From Paenibacillus oryzisoli (lineage in GTDB: Bacteria > Bacillota > Bacilli > Paenibacillales > NBRC-103111), in the NCBI RefSeq assembly GCF_001653565.1, contig NZ_LYPB01000069.1, forward strand, positions 372,001 to 436,000: DNA of 64,000 nt, given 5' to 3'. The notes below the pieces were generated by a model. The model was not told the origin of the DNA. It worked only from the letters and a program-made list of their open reading frames with translations, and did not search any database. The position numbers and the translations under genes are program-made. Below, piece by piece: positions 33,058-44,300 of the stretch (positions within the stretch are counted from its first letter, which is position 1; every line of letters starts with the position of its first letter).

Positions 33058-35157
33058 TTATGGATTAATTGAACCACTGCGAGTAAAATGCTGCTTAAGA
33101 AGAACTGCTAACTCGCTGTCGGATAACGGGTTTCGATGTGTATTTTCCAGATAGATATGCTTTTCCGTTTCTGGCATCAAATATTCCTTATACCACAGGA
33201 AAAAATCTGGGCTATCGCCATGCATACGCAGAAACTGCCTTACCGTATCTACGTTATTAACCGTACTTTCTATATTCGTGAGCCAGTCTGCTCGGTAGAA
33301 ACGGTCCCACTTCCCATGTTCAGCATCCCTTAGTATATCTAGCCCTTTTTTATAAAACGACATCGATTCGGAGGCGAAAACAAAAGCTTGTGGATATCGC
33401 TGCTCATGGTACTCCCTAAACGAACGGCACATCCAGTAAAATCCTTCGCATCCAGATAAATGAAGGGCTCCATGGAAACGAAGATGATCAGTTGCCCTTC
33501 TTAAATCGTCTGTATCTAGCTTCGCTAGGACTTCATCACAGCGTGTAAGCCAAGCGCCCCATTTCTCTATGCCTTGTGCCAAGAGATCTTCGAAATTCTT
33601 CACTTGATGGTAGAATGGAACTTCTCCCACAGCCCAGAACAATCTCGAATCTGGCTGTTTACACTTTCCTTGTAACCAATGACCGATGATTTGTCTAGCA
33701 GGATGATGATAATACTCATCTCCAGCTAAATCATCAGCATGGGGTCCGTATTGTATCGCCGCTTCCGTATAGCTTTGATAAAGTTCTTTCAGCTCATCTT
33801 GATGACTAGCATAATAGCCACTTACGAATTCATTTAAATGCTTTTTAACATCAATAGTTCCGGCACTCCATAGCTCCCGAAGAATGTCCAAGGAATAGAC
33901 ATGAGGGCGGATATTTCCGCAGTTAATTAGCAAATAATCGTCAGCACCAGCAGCGAATGCCGCCTCGATCTCCTGCTTCAGAAATGTCGCTGACCCTGGG
34001 TACATTGTCAAATGATTCGATGCTTGTAAATCATGGAATGTCACGTGATAATACAGACCATCTCTGCCTCTGTCATCGCTGGTAGGAAGCGATGGTACAC
34101 GATGATTCTGATTGTTGTGTCTCCGGGAAACCATTTTCCCGTACCCGTTATCGGCCCATATTTTAATCACATCTTCTGGCAGATCAACATAGCCACCTTT
34201 GAACAACTCTGCGATCTCCCCATATAAAGCTACGCAGTAAACGGGATTCTTTACGACACTCCCAATCATATCGTACTGTTTTCTAATAACCTTACTAATC
34301 ATTGCGCCGCGTTTTTCCGACGTGTCGAATGAAGGATCGTTATACCAAAAAGGAGCGTCTCCTTGACCACGGAAGGAAAGCACCCATAGGACCTTCATGT
34401 TCTTTTGCTCTTCGATAGCTTCTGCCCACAATCTTTCAAACAACTCTGGAGCCTCCTGATAGCTGGCGTTCCTGCCAGGGAAAGCGCGTAAGAACATTTC
34501 TGCACCCAACGGCTCAGCATGATGATGTGTCACCCATAGCCCCATTTCTGAGGCAAGCTTGTAGTGAATGCCATCTCTCGGTAGGTCCGTCCCCGGAATG
34601 ACCATGTTGCCACCACTGCGCAGCAGCGCTTCAAAAACGGGTTCCCATACTTCCCTTGTAGGTGGATATGGATCTTTCCAGCCAATCAATGACACTTCGT
34701 CGTTAACGAACCAACCACGATACCGAACCTTCGGGACTGGGGCATCGTAATCAAGGCATGGAATGTTAATTTCAAGCTGCTTAGCAATGGATTGATCCGT
34801 CCAAAACCAGAACGGCTGTATGCCTAAGTATATCCTGCTGAATTCTAATATTCCGTAAACCAGTCCCAATTCATCATGACCTATAATCTCCATATAGGGT
34901 ATTACGCCATCCGAATGAAAACGAAAACCAAACGCCTCAGATCGTTTCGGTATATCGTCATTTTCTAAGGCAAGCCGTATGCATAACTCAGCATTTTTAT
35001 CAGATTCCGTTACCAGTTGTGGGCTAGCGCCCAATACCGTTTCTAAGTCTCTTACCAACATTCTCAGGGCATGTTCAACCGACGAAAATAGTATTTCAGG
35101 GATTTCAATGTTTACCTTTCCCTTTAAATTCAGTTTTTCAATTGCTTGCTTACTCAT
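33058..35157 (-). CDS. GH115-like alpha-glucuronidase
   Basis: A cytoplasmic glycosidase of 699 residues. PKVRYRGWFVNDEVSLIGW, the following VWEPVFEALLRSGGNMVIPGT and ASEMGLWVTHHHAEPLGAEMF match the GH115 layout (family motifs YRGIFINDE and SHHEPM). GH115 enzymes remove (4-O-methyl-)glucuronic acid side chains from xylan-type or arabinogalactan chains. It is shorter than the usual 800-1000 residues, so a C-terminal accessory domain may be missing, or it belongs to a divergent branch. Of two in-frame ATGs, 35169 overlaps its own ribosome site (AAAGG), so 35157 is preferred. It lies between the importer 3 binding protein (with a hairpin between) and the CE12 esterase. Confidence 0.75.
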   Translation of the reverse strand: MSKQAIEKLNLKGKVNIEIPEILFSSVEHALRMLVRDLETVLGASPQLVTESDKNAELCIRLALENDDIPKRSEAFGFRFHSDGVIPYMEIIGHDELGLVYGILEFSRIYLGIQPFWFWTDQSIAKQLEINIPCLDYDAPVPKVRYRGWFVNDEVSLIGWKDPYPPTREVWEPVFEALLRSGGNMVIPGTDLPRDGIHYKLASEMGLWVTHHHAEPLGAEMFLRAFPGRNASYQEAPELFERLWAEAIEEQKNMKVLWVLSFRGQGDAPFWYNDPSFDTSEKRGAMISKVIRKQYDMIGSVVKNPVYCVALYGEIAELFKGGYVDLPEDVIKIWADNGYGKMVSRRHNNQNHRVPSLPTSDDRGRDGLYYHVTFHDLQASNHLTMYPGSATFLKQEIEAAFAAGADDYLLINCGNIRPHVYSLDILRELWSAGTIDVKKHLNEFVSGYYASHQDELKELYQSYTEAAIQYGPHADDLAGDEYYHHPARQIIGHWLQGKCKQPDSRLFWAVGEVPFYHQVKNFEDLLAQGIEKWGAWLTRCDEVLAKLDTDDLRRATDHLRFHGALHLSGCEGFYWMCRSFREYHEQRYPQAFVFASESMSFYKKGLDILRDAEHGKWDRFYRADWLTNIESTVNNVDTVRQFLRMHGDSPDFFLWYKEYLMPETEKHIYLENTHRNPLSDSELAVLLKQHFTRSGSINP

Positions 35158-35189
35158 TACATACAACATCCTTTCTTTTAACTCACTAA

Positions 35190-35225
35190 GAAATTTAGAA
35201 AACCCCCATAATCAGCATGGGGGTT
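35190..35225 (-). terminator. Hairpin/terminator after the importer 3 binding protein gene
   Basis: On the minus strand AACCCCCAT and ATGGGGGTT form a perfect nine-pair stem with a seven-base loop, followed by TTCTAAATTT. The weak T tract suggests partial termination, lowering downstream GH115/CE12 expression relative to the binding protein. Confidence 0.65.
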
Positions 35226-35235
35226 ACTCCAACCA

Positions 35236-36861
35236 TTATTTCTTCTTCATATCCTTGTAGGCAGCTCTGCGTTCATCAGTAACCGTTTGACCGCCAATCT
35301 TCAAATATTCTTGAACACCTGCATCAAATGTTTTTCCAAAATCATCTGGTTTCGCCATGATACTTTTTATAACAACCTCAATTGCCTTATCTTTCAGAGT
35401 TTTGCCGTATTTAATCTCGGATTCGATTGGACGATCGAAACGCGGAATAGTAAAGCCGTCTTTAAGCCCATTTTTAATCGTTTGTATTGCTAGTTCTTTA
35501 TAAGGAGGAAATGAAAGAGCAGTTGCTTCAATATTTTTATCTAGGGAACCGAAATCTTTACCGTTTATCACTATCGCAATATCAGCATTATTATAGAATG
35601 TTTTCTTCGCTTCATCCGTTGTGATTGCTTTCGGAAAGCCATTCTCTAACGTGTAGTGTTGGCCTTCAATACCATTTTGAAGTGTGAACAGTACGTCTGG
35701 CTTCGACATCCAATCTAAATATTTGATGACTTCCACCGCACGCTTACTAGACTTAGGAACCATCATATACACCCCAATTGGGTCGTAAATAGCTTTTACT
35801 GACTTCCCTTCCTCGTTCGTGAATGGATCCATCGCGACATACTCAGCACCTGGCACATTCTTTTTGAGCGTATCGAATACATTGCCAGTACCAAATAAGT
35901 TTTGATGAGCAGCAAGTGCAGTAAAGGCACCTACAAGACCATTCGAAGCATCTTTCTCGAAGCTTTTGCCATCTTTATCAAGTGCGAAGTCTGGATTAAT
36001 TAAGCCTTCACTATTCATTTTATTCAAGAATTGTATGCCTTCTTTGTAACCTGGTTTCGTCAATTCAGGGATGTAATTCGACGTCGACAAGGCATAGTTT
36101 TCTTCTTCTGACAATTTCTTAATGAACGAAGTTGTACTACCTGCCGACGTAATCGCCGCACTGTCGAGAGCACTGAAATCGTATGGAATTACTTTACCAC
36201 CTGTTTTGCCAGGGTCTTTCTCTTTAAACGCTTTCATTGTTTTGTAAAATTCATCTGTTGTCTTCGGAACCGGCATGCCAAGCTTATCTAACCAATCCTT
36301 TCGAATGTAGGAAGACTGGGTAAATTGTAGCGTTCTCTTTGCAGGGATCGTATACTGCTTGCCGCTAAAGATACCGTAGGAGAGGACTTCCGTACCAAGG
36401 AACTTCTTCAAATTGGGTCCATTGGCATCGATCACCGAACTGAGATCGGTCAAGCCTCCACTTTTTACATAGTTGTTAATTGTCGTTGTATCATACGTGA
36501 ATACGAGATCAGGAGCATCGCCGGAAGCCATGAGGACATTGAGTTTATCAACCTCTTGACTCCGTGGTACCGGTATGAATTGTAGTTTAATATTGTTAGG
36601 GTCCCCGAAATTTTTCTGAATCCATTGTGTCCAGAAATTGTTGTCAACTGGACCTGCACCTGCTGGTGCATTACCACGATCGAACATCTCCACCTTAAGA
36701 GTAACTGGATCTTTACTCGCAACAGGAGTTGCGCTTGATGTGGATCCTGCTGTGGCGCTTGGAGAAGCTTCTTTCGTTGTACTGGAACAAGCTGATAACA
36801 AACTTGCTAATACGATTACTGTAGTTGAAGCCCCAAACCATTTACGATGCTTTGCGTTCAT
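35236..36861 (-). CDS. Solute-binding lipoprotein of importer 3
   Basis: A 541-residue lipoprotein with lipobox LSAC (lipid-Cys25) and a Ser/Thr/Ala linker. The body fits LplA/YtcQ-like binding proteins (family 1). The position of the calcium loop reads DPGKTGGKVIPYD and lacks the acidic spacing of DPNGNGKADE, so calcium binding there is probably lost. ATG 36861 is preferred over GTG 36879 because AAGGGGA sits nine bases before it. It follows the two importer 3 permeases and precedes the hairpin and the GH115/CE12 genes, so an acidic, possibly acetylated oligosaccharide is the likely ligand (inference). Confidence 0.92.
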   Translation of the reverse strand: MNAKHRKWFGASTTVIVLASLLSACSSTTKEASPSATAGSTSSATPVASKDPVTLKVEMFDRGNAPAGAGPVDNNFWTQWIQKNFGDPNNIKLQFIPVPRSQEVDKLNVLMASGDAPDLVFTYDTTTINNYVKSGGLTDLSSVIDANGPNLKKFLGTEVLSYGIFSGKQYTIPAKRTLQFTQSSYIRKDWLDKLGMPVPKTTDEFYKTMKAFKEKDPGKTGGKVIPYDFSALDSAAITSAGSTTSFIKKLSEEENYALSTSNYIPELTKPGYKEGIQFLNKMNSEGLINPDFALDKDGKSFEKDASNGLVGAFTALAAHQNLFGTGNVFDTLKKNVPGAEYVAMDPFTNEEGKSVKAIYDPIGVYMMVPKSSKRAVEVIKYLDWMSKPDVLFTLQNGIEGQHYTLENGFPKAITTDEAKKTFYNNADIAIVINGKDFGSLDKNIEATALSFPPYKELAIQTIKNGLKDGFTIPRFDRPIESEIKYGKTLKDKAIEVVIKSIMAKPDDFGKTFDAGVQEYLKIGGQTVTDERRAAYKDMKKK

Positions 36862-36951
36862 GTTCAAACTCCCCTTCACATTTGTTTGTGATTTACATGT
36901 ATGTTAGACCTCGAAAAAACCGAGGAATTAACCAATTTCAATGGTCCCAAA

Positions 36952-37842
36952 CTAACCCTTAACTGCTCCAATCATAACGCCGGAGACGAAGTACCTCTGA
37001 AGCCAAGGATATACAATTAAGATCGGAGTGGTAGCAAATATAATGCTCGCTGCCTTGATGCTTTCCGGTACAGACTCAATCTGAGAAGCACCTTCCTGCG
37101 CTGTCAAGTCCGTTATCTGGCTGTTCACAACAATCTGATACAACTTGAGCTGGAGCGGATACAATTCCGCGTTGGTGATGTAAAATAATGCATCCAAAAA
37201 GCCATTCCACCTGGATACCGCATAAAACAAACTTAGTGTTGCCAAAGCTGGCATTGAAAGTGGCAACACGATACGCACGAGCGTCCCGATGTGAGAGCTG
37301 CCGTCTAGATAAGCCGACTCTTCTAAACTGGCCGGTATAGAGGAGAAGAACGTTCGTAAAATAATCAGATTAAATGCAGAAATCATGCTCGGTACGATCA
37401 ACGCAGACAAACTATCCAACATCCCAAGCTGTTTCACTAGCAAATATTCGGGAATTAAACCTCCGCTGAAAAACATCGTGAACACGATAATCATCATGAA
37501 CACTTTTCTCCCTCTAAGGCGATCTTTGGTTAACGGGTATGCAGCACAAATGCTCATAACCATACTCAGTGCTGTATATGTGACTGTCAGAACAATCGTC
37601 AGCCCCATCGACCATAATATTCTCGCATCCTGAAACACGATGCCATAGGCGTGAAAGTCCAGTTCCCGCGGATAAAACGTTACCAAATCAGATAGAATTG
37701 CATGCTTCGAGCTAAGCGAGATCGCTATGATATGCAGAAACGGCAGCAGGCAGAGCAACAGCGTCACACTGATTACTAGCATAATAACCGCATCGATTAC
37801 TCGCATACGATAGGGTTTACTACGTAAAATTTCATTCTTCAT
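36952..37842 (-). CDS. Carbohydrate ABC importer 3 permease, YtcP type
   Basis: A 296-residue membrane protein with about six hydrophobic segments, EAA loop LEESAYLDGSSHIG then LPLSMP, and the tail SGVMIGAVKG. TAGGAGG, which overlaps the stop codon of the upstream permease, lies seven bases before ATG 37842; an earlier ATG at 37860 is inside that permease's last codons. Tight coupling to the LplB-type gene implies translation from one message. Confidence 0.93.
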   Translation of the reverse strand: MKNEILRSKPYRMRVIDAVIMLVISVTLLLCLLPFLHIIAISLSSKHAILSDLVTFYPRELDFHAYGIVFQDARILWSMGLTIVLTVTYTALSMVMSICAAYPLTKDRLRGRKVFMMIIVFTMFFSGGLIPEYLLVKQLGMLDSLSALIVPSMISAFNLIILRTFFSSIPASLEESAYLDGSSHIGTLVRIVLPLSMPALATLSLFYAVSRWNGFLDALFYITNAELYPLQLKLYQIVVNSQITDLTAQEGASQIESVPESIKAASIIFATTPILIVYPWLQRYFVSGVMIGAVKG

Positions 37843-37853
37843 GTTGATTCCTC

Positions 37854-38810
37854 CTACCATAATCCTTCCTCACCGAATCGCTTGGCGATCATATTGGCTG
37901 ATACTACGAAAACCAGTCCAATCAGAGCCTGGAACAAACCGATCGCTGTGGCTAGAGAAAATTGTGCTGATTGCAGACCTACTTTGTAGACATAGGTAGA
38001 AATGACTTCTGCATAATCCTTAACAAGTGAATTACCCATCACGAAAGGACGCTCGAAACCAATCGTCATGATATGACCAATCTGCACAATGAGTAGAACC
38101 ACGATTGTCGACCGAATCCCCGGGAGCGTAATATGCCACATTTTCTTCCATCTTCCAGCCCCGTCGACCTCGACCGCTTCATAAAGTTCCTTATTGATAC
38201 CCGTTAATGCCGCCAAGTAGATAATCGTTCCCCAGCCAGCACTTTGCCAAACGCCCGTTCCCAAGTACACAAGTACCCAATTGATTTTATCCGTTAAAAA
38301 TGGAATCGCAGGAATACCGACCGAGCTGAGCATATTGTTAACGAGGCCGCCTTTTGTGGCAAACATTTGATAGACGAGTCCACCGATAATGATCCACGAA
38401 ATGAAGTGAGGCAGATACAGAAGCGTCTGCGCCATTTTTTTAAACCATACCACTCGCAATTCATTGAGCAGAAGCGCTAGAATAATCGGCGCTGGAAACG
38501 AAAATATCAAATCCAAAAAGTTCAGAACTAGTGTATTCCTTACAACCGTATAGAACTGGCTCATTGCGAATATTTCCTGAAAGTTCTGAAATCCAACCCA
38601 TTTGCTTCCCGTTACCCCTTGAAAAATACTGTAATCCTGAAACGCTATCGCCGCTCCATACATCGGCACGTATTTGAAAACAATGAAATATAGGATTGGG
38701 AGAATAAGCAATAGATATAATTGAAAATCCTTCCGAAACCACTTTTCTTTACGACGCCTCACGGACACCGGTATCGATTGCAGCTTACTGTGTGTAGTTG
38801 TTTGGTCCAT
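37854..38810 (-). CDS. Carbohydrate ABC importer 3 permease, LplB type
   Basis: First gene of the importer 3 operon; 318 residues, about six membrane segments, LplB N-terminal motif FKYVPMYGAAIAFQDY and EAA loop YEAVEVDGAGRW followed by LP. ATG 38810 has AAGGG at a better distance than ATG 38816. A promoter-like pair lies 85-115 bases upstream. The membrane AraC regulator gene at 39016-41229 ends about 200 bases upstream on the same strand and may control it. Confidence 0.93.
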   Translation of the reverse strand: MDQTTTHSKLQSIPVSVRRRKEKWFRKDFQLYLLLILPILYFIVFKYVPMYGAAIAFQDYSIFQGVTGSKWVGFQNFQEIFAMSQFYTVVRNTLVLNFLDLIFSFPAPIILALLLNELRVVWFKKMAQTLLYLPHFISWIIIGGLVYQMFATKGGLVNNMLSSVGIPAIPFLTDKINWVLVYLGTGVWQSAGWGTIIYLAALTGINKELYEAVEVDGAGRWKKMWHITLPGIRSTIVVLLIVQIGHIMTIGFERPFVMGNSLVKDYAEVISTYVYKVGLQSAQFSLATAIGLFQALIGLVFVVSANMIAKRFGEEGLW

Positions 38811-38894
38811 ATGCATCCCTTCTTTTCTTTTATTAAGGTAGCCTATCTACTTCGGCCACCGTTCCTGATCCTACCGGTTCAGTTGAATAACCAC

Positions 38895-38923
38895 ACTATA
38901 CGGTGAATGCCCGAACGGCACAA
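38895..38923 (-). promoter_or_regulatory. Candidate promoter of the importer 3 operon
   Basis: On the minus strand TTGTGC, a 17-base spacer and TATAGT (three and five of six matches). A strong -10 with a weak -35 fits a promoter that needs an activator such as the AraC-type protein encoded upstream. Confidence 0.4.
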
Positions 38924-39015
38924 CAAACTAATTTCAGATCATTAACTAAATTCCGAAAACCTTGATACAATAGGCTTTTTAGATATAAAAAAGTTTTTCA
39001 TAATAGGGAAGCTGC

Positions 39016-41229
39016 TCATTGCTGTGATTCTCTATACTGGCCCGGCGACATGCCAACCCATTTTTTAAACACCCGGCTGAACGAGATGGAACTCGTATAA
39101 CCCGTTTTCTCCGAAATATCTTGAACATTTTCTTTCGTCTGAATTAATAGCTGTTTGGCGTATTCCATTCGAAGTGCGATTAAAAAATCGCTAAAATTTT
39201 CGCCAATTTCTTCTTTAAACAACTGGCTCAGATATTTGGAATTAACTTGAAAACGATCGCTCAAAAAGGTCAAAGAAAGATTCGGATCCTTAAAGTTCTC
39301 CGTAACGAAACTTCGTATTTCTTTCATAAGCACATAATGCCTTCGATTCTGTGACAGTTCCAGTAATTGCTCTACCATCTGTTCAATCCCATGACGATAA
39401 CTAGTCTCAATCTGGTCGATTGTATCCGACTGTTCCATGGCAAGCAGCAAATCGGGCTTTAAACTTGAACTCCAGTACTTTCCTACCTCTGGCATGATAC
39501 CTTCTAATTCTCGCTCCAATTGAAAGATCAAATAGTGGAGAAGTCGATTAATATCTTCCTTGGGCAGCTGTTGGCTTCGCATTTCCTGAAATAAACTCAC
39601 TAAATGATCCTGCCATTTCAATTCCGCTTGCCGAACTTGACGCACAAGGGATTGAATCCATTGCAAATAGGTAAACCATTCACCTGATGATCCCTCTTGA
39701 ACTTCAACGGTGTCAATAATCTTGTTAATTCCGAGCGTAACCTTGCGGTTAACGGCATGAGTAGCTTCTTGATATGATCGGCTGATCATACTCGAATCGG
39801 TAGCGTTACCTATACCGAATGTAACTGTAAAATCCAACTGATCTGAGATCCATGAACGAATTTGCTCTGTTAATTTTAGTGAATTATGTTCAATGTCTTG
39901 TTCTTCCTCAGACATATGAAGAATGACAAGCCGATTTTTGGCAATCCACTCGATCATAACTTGATGATTGTGCTGCTCGGCGAATTCAATCACAACACTA
40001 TTAATAACAAACTTAAACAACGATTGATCCTTCTGGTTATATCTCAAACAAAATTGTACGTAATGATCCATCTCAAGAATTGTCGCAACAAATCTTGTAC
40101 CCTCTTTGAGTGCATAATGCTCACGCTCTTGTAGCCATATTGCCTTCTCTGATTCATATTCACCATTTAATAAACTAAGCAAAAACTGTTGCCTGCGTAT
40201 TGTTAAATCTTCCTGCCGTTTCTCCTGAAAAGCCATATTATTGGTAATTAATCGCTCAATGGCCTGATCAATAAAAGCAAACTCATTTTTGTCATTTTTT
40301 AAATCAGCAGATTTAATTGTCGTTGAAAATCGATCTATCCGATGTAGAATCGCCTCAATCGGCTTATAGTTTCGACGAGTTACATAAAAGGTTGAACCAA
40401 TGGCAAACAAGATCGCACAAATTATAGCAAAGATCCAAAACACGCTGCCATTCAGTAAAATGCTATACAATCTGCCACCTTTAATTTCCGTTTGATAGCT
40501 CCATCCTGTATAATCCGAAACGACCTCAGCATGAACTCCTTTATTACTCGAAGCAAAAGTCACTTCTGGTAGAAAAGGGACGTGCTGATCATCATAAATT
40601 TGTGCATTGGTCAAATTACGGTCAATCATCTCATCGATGAATTTGGATAGTGCGTCGACTTTTACGTTTATTACTATATATCCGAGACTGCCTGTATTTA
40701 TCGGAATTTTTCTACCCAAAGATATGACCTTAATAGCCAAATCCTCCTCATTGCTCCCCTTTTTCAATCTCGGCGAAGACCAATTCACTGGATATGGCTG
40801 TTCTAACAATTCTGAAATAACGCTGCGATCAGGAAACACGTCCAAGGGACGAATTTTGCTTTGATCCAGCACTTGCTTATCTATTGCCCGATAAAAATAG
40901 ACGGAATCGATGAAAGCATGTTGAACCATCATACCGCTCAGTACGTTAGATGCTACAACGTTAAGCAATCTATCTGAAGGATTGTCAAGGAATGCATGCA
41001 GTTCCATATTGGTCTCAATCAATTTTCTCACATCTGTATCTATCGTTTTTAAAGAATTATCTATCATATGACCAATATACTCGGTTGTTACTTTGTTAGA
41101 TTGAATCGCGTTACGCACATTTAATTCGTTTAGAATTGTAATAAATATAAAAATTAGCACACTGATCGTGAGGAACAAAATAGGAAGATATGAAAACATC
41201 ATGCGTTTAATATAAGTGTTTTTTTTCAT
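39016..41229 (-). CDS. Membrane-bound AraC-family transcriptional regulator
   Basis: A 737-residue one-component regulator that senses outside and binds DNA inside. TM1 is near residues 10-35 (FSYLPILFLTISVLIFIFI), an extracellular Cache-like region covers about 36-265, TM2 is near 266-288 (FWIFAIICAILFAIGSTFYV), then a linker and a C-terminal pair of AraC helix-turn-helix motifs (about 640-735; LTFLSDRFQVNSKYLSQLF and VQDISEKTGYTSSISFSRVF). There is no receiver or kinase domain. ATG 41229 has CAGGAGT six bases upstream; the ATG at 41304 would add an unlikely N-terminus. It lies between the large SLH enzyme and the importer 3 operon, all on one strand, and probably regulates the latter. Confidence 0.9.
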   Translation of the reverse strand: MKKNTYIKRMMFSYLPILFLTISVLIFIFITILNELNVRNAIQSNKVTTEYIGHMIDNSLKTIDTDVRKLIETNMELHAFLDNPSDRLLNVVASNVLSGMMVQHAFIDSVYFYRAIDKQVLDQSKIRPLDVFPDRSVISELLEQPYPVNWSSPRLKKGSNEEDLAIKVISLGRKIPINTGSLGYIVINVKVDALSKFIDEMIDRNLTNAQIYDDQHVPFLPEVTFASSNKGVHAEVVSDYTGWSYQTEIKGGRLYSILLNGSVFWIFAIICAILFAIGSTFYVTRRNYKPIEAILHRIDRFSTTIKSADLKNDKNEFAFIDQAIERLITNNMAFQEKRQEDLTIRRQQFLLSLLNGEYESEKAIWLQEREHYALKEGTRFVATILEMDHYVQFCLRYNQKDQSLFKFVINSVVIEFAEQHNHQVMIEWIAKNRLVILHMSEEEQDIEHNSLKLTEQIRSWISDQLDFTVTFGIGNATDSSMISRSYQEATHAVNRKVTLGINKIIDTVEVQEGSSGEWFTYLQWIQSLVRQVRQAELKWQDHLVSLFQEMRSQQLPKEDINRLLHYLIFQLERELEGIMPEVGKYWSSSLKPDLLLAMEQSDTIDQIETSYRHGIEQMVEQLLELSQNRRHYVLMKEIRSFVTENFKDPNLSLTFLSDRFQVNSKYLSQLFKEEIGENFSDFLIALRMEYAKQLLIQTKENVQDISEKTGYTSSISFSRVFKKWVGMSPGQYRESQQ

Positions 41230-41351
41230 ATTTAAACTCCTGTTCAATACCCTTATATACAAATAACTCCTCAAGCTGAATGTGATCTCAGATTTCATCA
41301 ACAAGAGGAGTCATTTGCTATTAAGTTAGAATATTGCGGTTACTGGGTTGT

Positions 41352-44300
41352 TCAATTACCCAGCATAATATTAAATATGACGGTAGCTGCCTCTGCCCTA
41401 GTAGCCAAACCTTGAGGTTTAAAACTGCCGTCAATAAACCCGTTAATGAAACTAGCTTCTTTTAGTACTGCTATGGCTTCAGAAGCATAGGTGGAAATCA
41501 TCGCTTGATCCATATATCCTCCACCAGATACTGATGAAATATTGATCATCCGATTAAGAAGAAGTGCCCTGTATGTCATCACTGCCATTTCTTCTCTTGT
41601 AATTACACGCTCTCCACCGAAAGTTCCGTCACTATTGCCTGTTACGATTCCAAGCTGTTCAGCGGAAGAAAGTGCTACATAATACCAACTTCCCATCTTC
41701 ACATCAGTGAATTTGCTGACAGCCTGTGATTTAGATAAATCAAGTGCGTTCATCAAGATTTGCAAAAATTCATATCGGGTAACTGGACGGTTTGGTTCGA
41801 AACTCCCATTCTCCATCCCATTAATGATCCCACGCGCTGCGAGTGATTCAATAATCTCTTTTGCCCATGTTACTTTAGCAAGATCGGTGAATCCAATACT
41901 ATTATATGCGATCGCATATTTGCTGAAGTGAGATGCTTTCCATACGATTTTCCCAGTAGCCACGTCGTATTTTGCAGTCTTTACAATACTCAAGATACCA
42001 TTGTCAGATAGTGAGTAAACGATAATTTGATGTGAATTTTCACCTGATTTTGGCGAATAATCGGTCTCAACCTTGACTGAATCTGTTCCCTCGAACTGAC
42101 TTACTCGCTGACCATTAACCTGTAAATTGAAGTCATAGACTGTATTTTCATTAATCTTCTGCTGTATTTCAACAGGGAATGCGCTTGAGTCCACTCGAGT
42201 AATAGTCAGTTCAACATTTTTGGATTCTGGATTCAATATATTTGAAGACTCATCCACGTTAAGAGTGATTATGACCATCCCAGATTTCACTACAATTTTT
42301 GTAATCTCATTACTTTTATCAACAACACCCTTGACTGGAATGTCAATCTTTATGCTTTGGACACTAGAACCCGGTAGTGCTGATACTTCAATGACCAGCT
42401 GCTTGCCAGTTGCCGATTCTATTGCTTTAGCAATATCCTCAGCCTTAATGTTGACCTGCACATGACCAGTAGCATCTACAGTCGGAGCAATGAATACTGT
42501 ACCTTCTCTCACAGTAACTTCATGTTGATTATTATCTATTGTGGACATATTACCGTTGTTATCGTTATTACCATTATTATCAGGATTAGGATCTTTGACG
42601 ATTACAGCGGCCTTAAATAGTGAGATTGCCAAATTCAATTGAGTGACAGCCTCATTCACTATGCTTTGTTCGATCTCACCATCCAATAAGATCGTATACG
42701 CTGACTCGATCGCAATTCTCAGTGCCTCTCTGGACGCAGTGGTGTAATTGCCGTTTTCTATTCCTTCCACTGAATTGGTGTACAGTTCTTCGGCATTCTG
42801 AATGGCAACCTCAAGCGCAGAAGAATTCACGCCGTTGACAGAATTGGAGAAGGTACTAATAGCTGCATTTAAGTTGGCAACAACTGCATCAACCTCTGAC
42901 TGACTGACATCGATACGATTATTTATAATTTCCGCAGCATTGAGTGCTGCTTGCAGATGGGCCTTCGAACCTACTGGATACTGATTACCCATTTCCCCTT
43001 CCTCAGAATGTTCGATCATATGAGTGGCTGTCGAAATCACCGTACCTAAAGTTGACTTATCAATAACAATTACTGACGATTTAAACACATCGATTGCCAC
43101 GAATAAAGCTACATTTGCATTATTCACCACTGTTTGATCAGCTAATGGATCACTAAAAACTACTGATGCCGTCTCAATCGCATTTTTCAGAAGCACTTTA
43201 GATTCAACTGAATAATTCCCGTTAAATTCACCAATTATTGCCTCATGATATACTACTTCTGCTACAGAAATTGTATTTCCAAGCAGATTTTTATTGACAC
43301 CATTAACCTTTCCTTGAAACGTATCTATTGCTGTTTGGAGGTTAACAACTGCAGAGTATGCTTCAGCTTGAGAGAGTCTATTGCTACTTATAGTTAAAGT
43401 CTCACCTAAAGTTTCTTGTAGCGCGCCAATGATGTCTGCTGAATATTGACCCTCATCTACTCCTACTACTGCATTAGAGATTAGCAATTGTGCCTGTGCA
43501 ATAGCAGCATTAAGTGGCCCACGATCAATGGTATTAAAAGAACTGCGGAAAATTAGATCTGCATTCGACAAGGTGGAACTGGCCACATTTACATCAGACT
43601 GAGTCGACAATAAGTTCTCTTGTACTGCTTTTGCATTCTCAATTACAGCAATAAAAGCATCAACTTTGTCTTGAGTATATTGTTCTTCCTTATCACCAAT
43701 AACGGTATCATCTAGGAGAGCTTCTGCCATGCCAATCGCAGTACTAAGACTTACCAAGTTTATCCCTACTACTGAAATTGAAGATATTGCAGAGTATTTC
43801 CCATCTAAACTAGTTGCGGTAATCGTCGCGCTACCCGCTTTATGCCCAGTTACATAACCATGGGAATCAACACTGGCGATGGATGGATCGCTCGAAGACC
43901 ATGTAACCATTCGAGTATCCGCATCTTCGGGCAGCACCGTTGCAGTCAATTGCGCTGAATTATTCTGACCCACCGTTAAAGTCGTATTATCTATTTGAAT
44001 CCCAGAAACTGGGGTCAAATACGTACCGAATCCTTGAAATTCCACAATACAAGGCCATTGTGATGATGGCGTAATACCTGTAATCGTAATTTGGATCCAT
44101 CGACCAATTGCATTATCTCCTAAAGTATCAGAGTAATTCGGTCCGACAATGCTATTACTCGTCTTGTCCAAGATTAAGGTATAACCCGTTGTCTCGGAAT
44201 CCGATATTTCTACTTTGTACTTATAAATGTTCGCAAATGCAACGAAGTCAGCTCTGGACAGCTTTGCTTTTGCACCTAAATCAATTCGCACCCAGCGAGG

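Noticed and set aside
41345..41365. CTGGGT/ACCCAG inverted repeat at the end of the SLH enzyme gene as a terminator
   Set aside because: Only six pairs, it includes the stop codon, and no T run follows.
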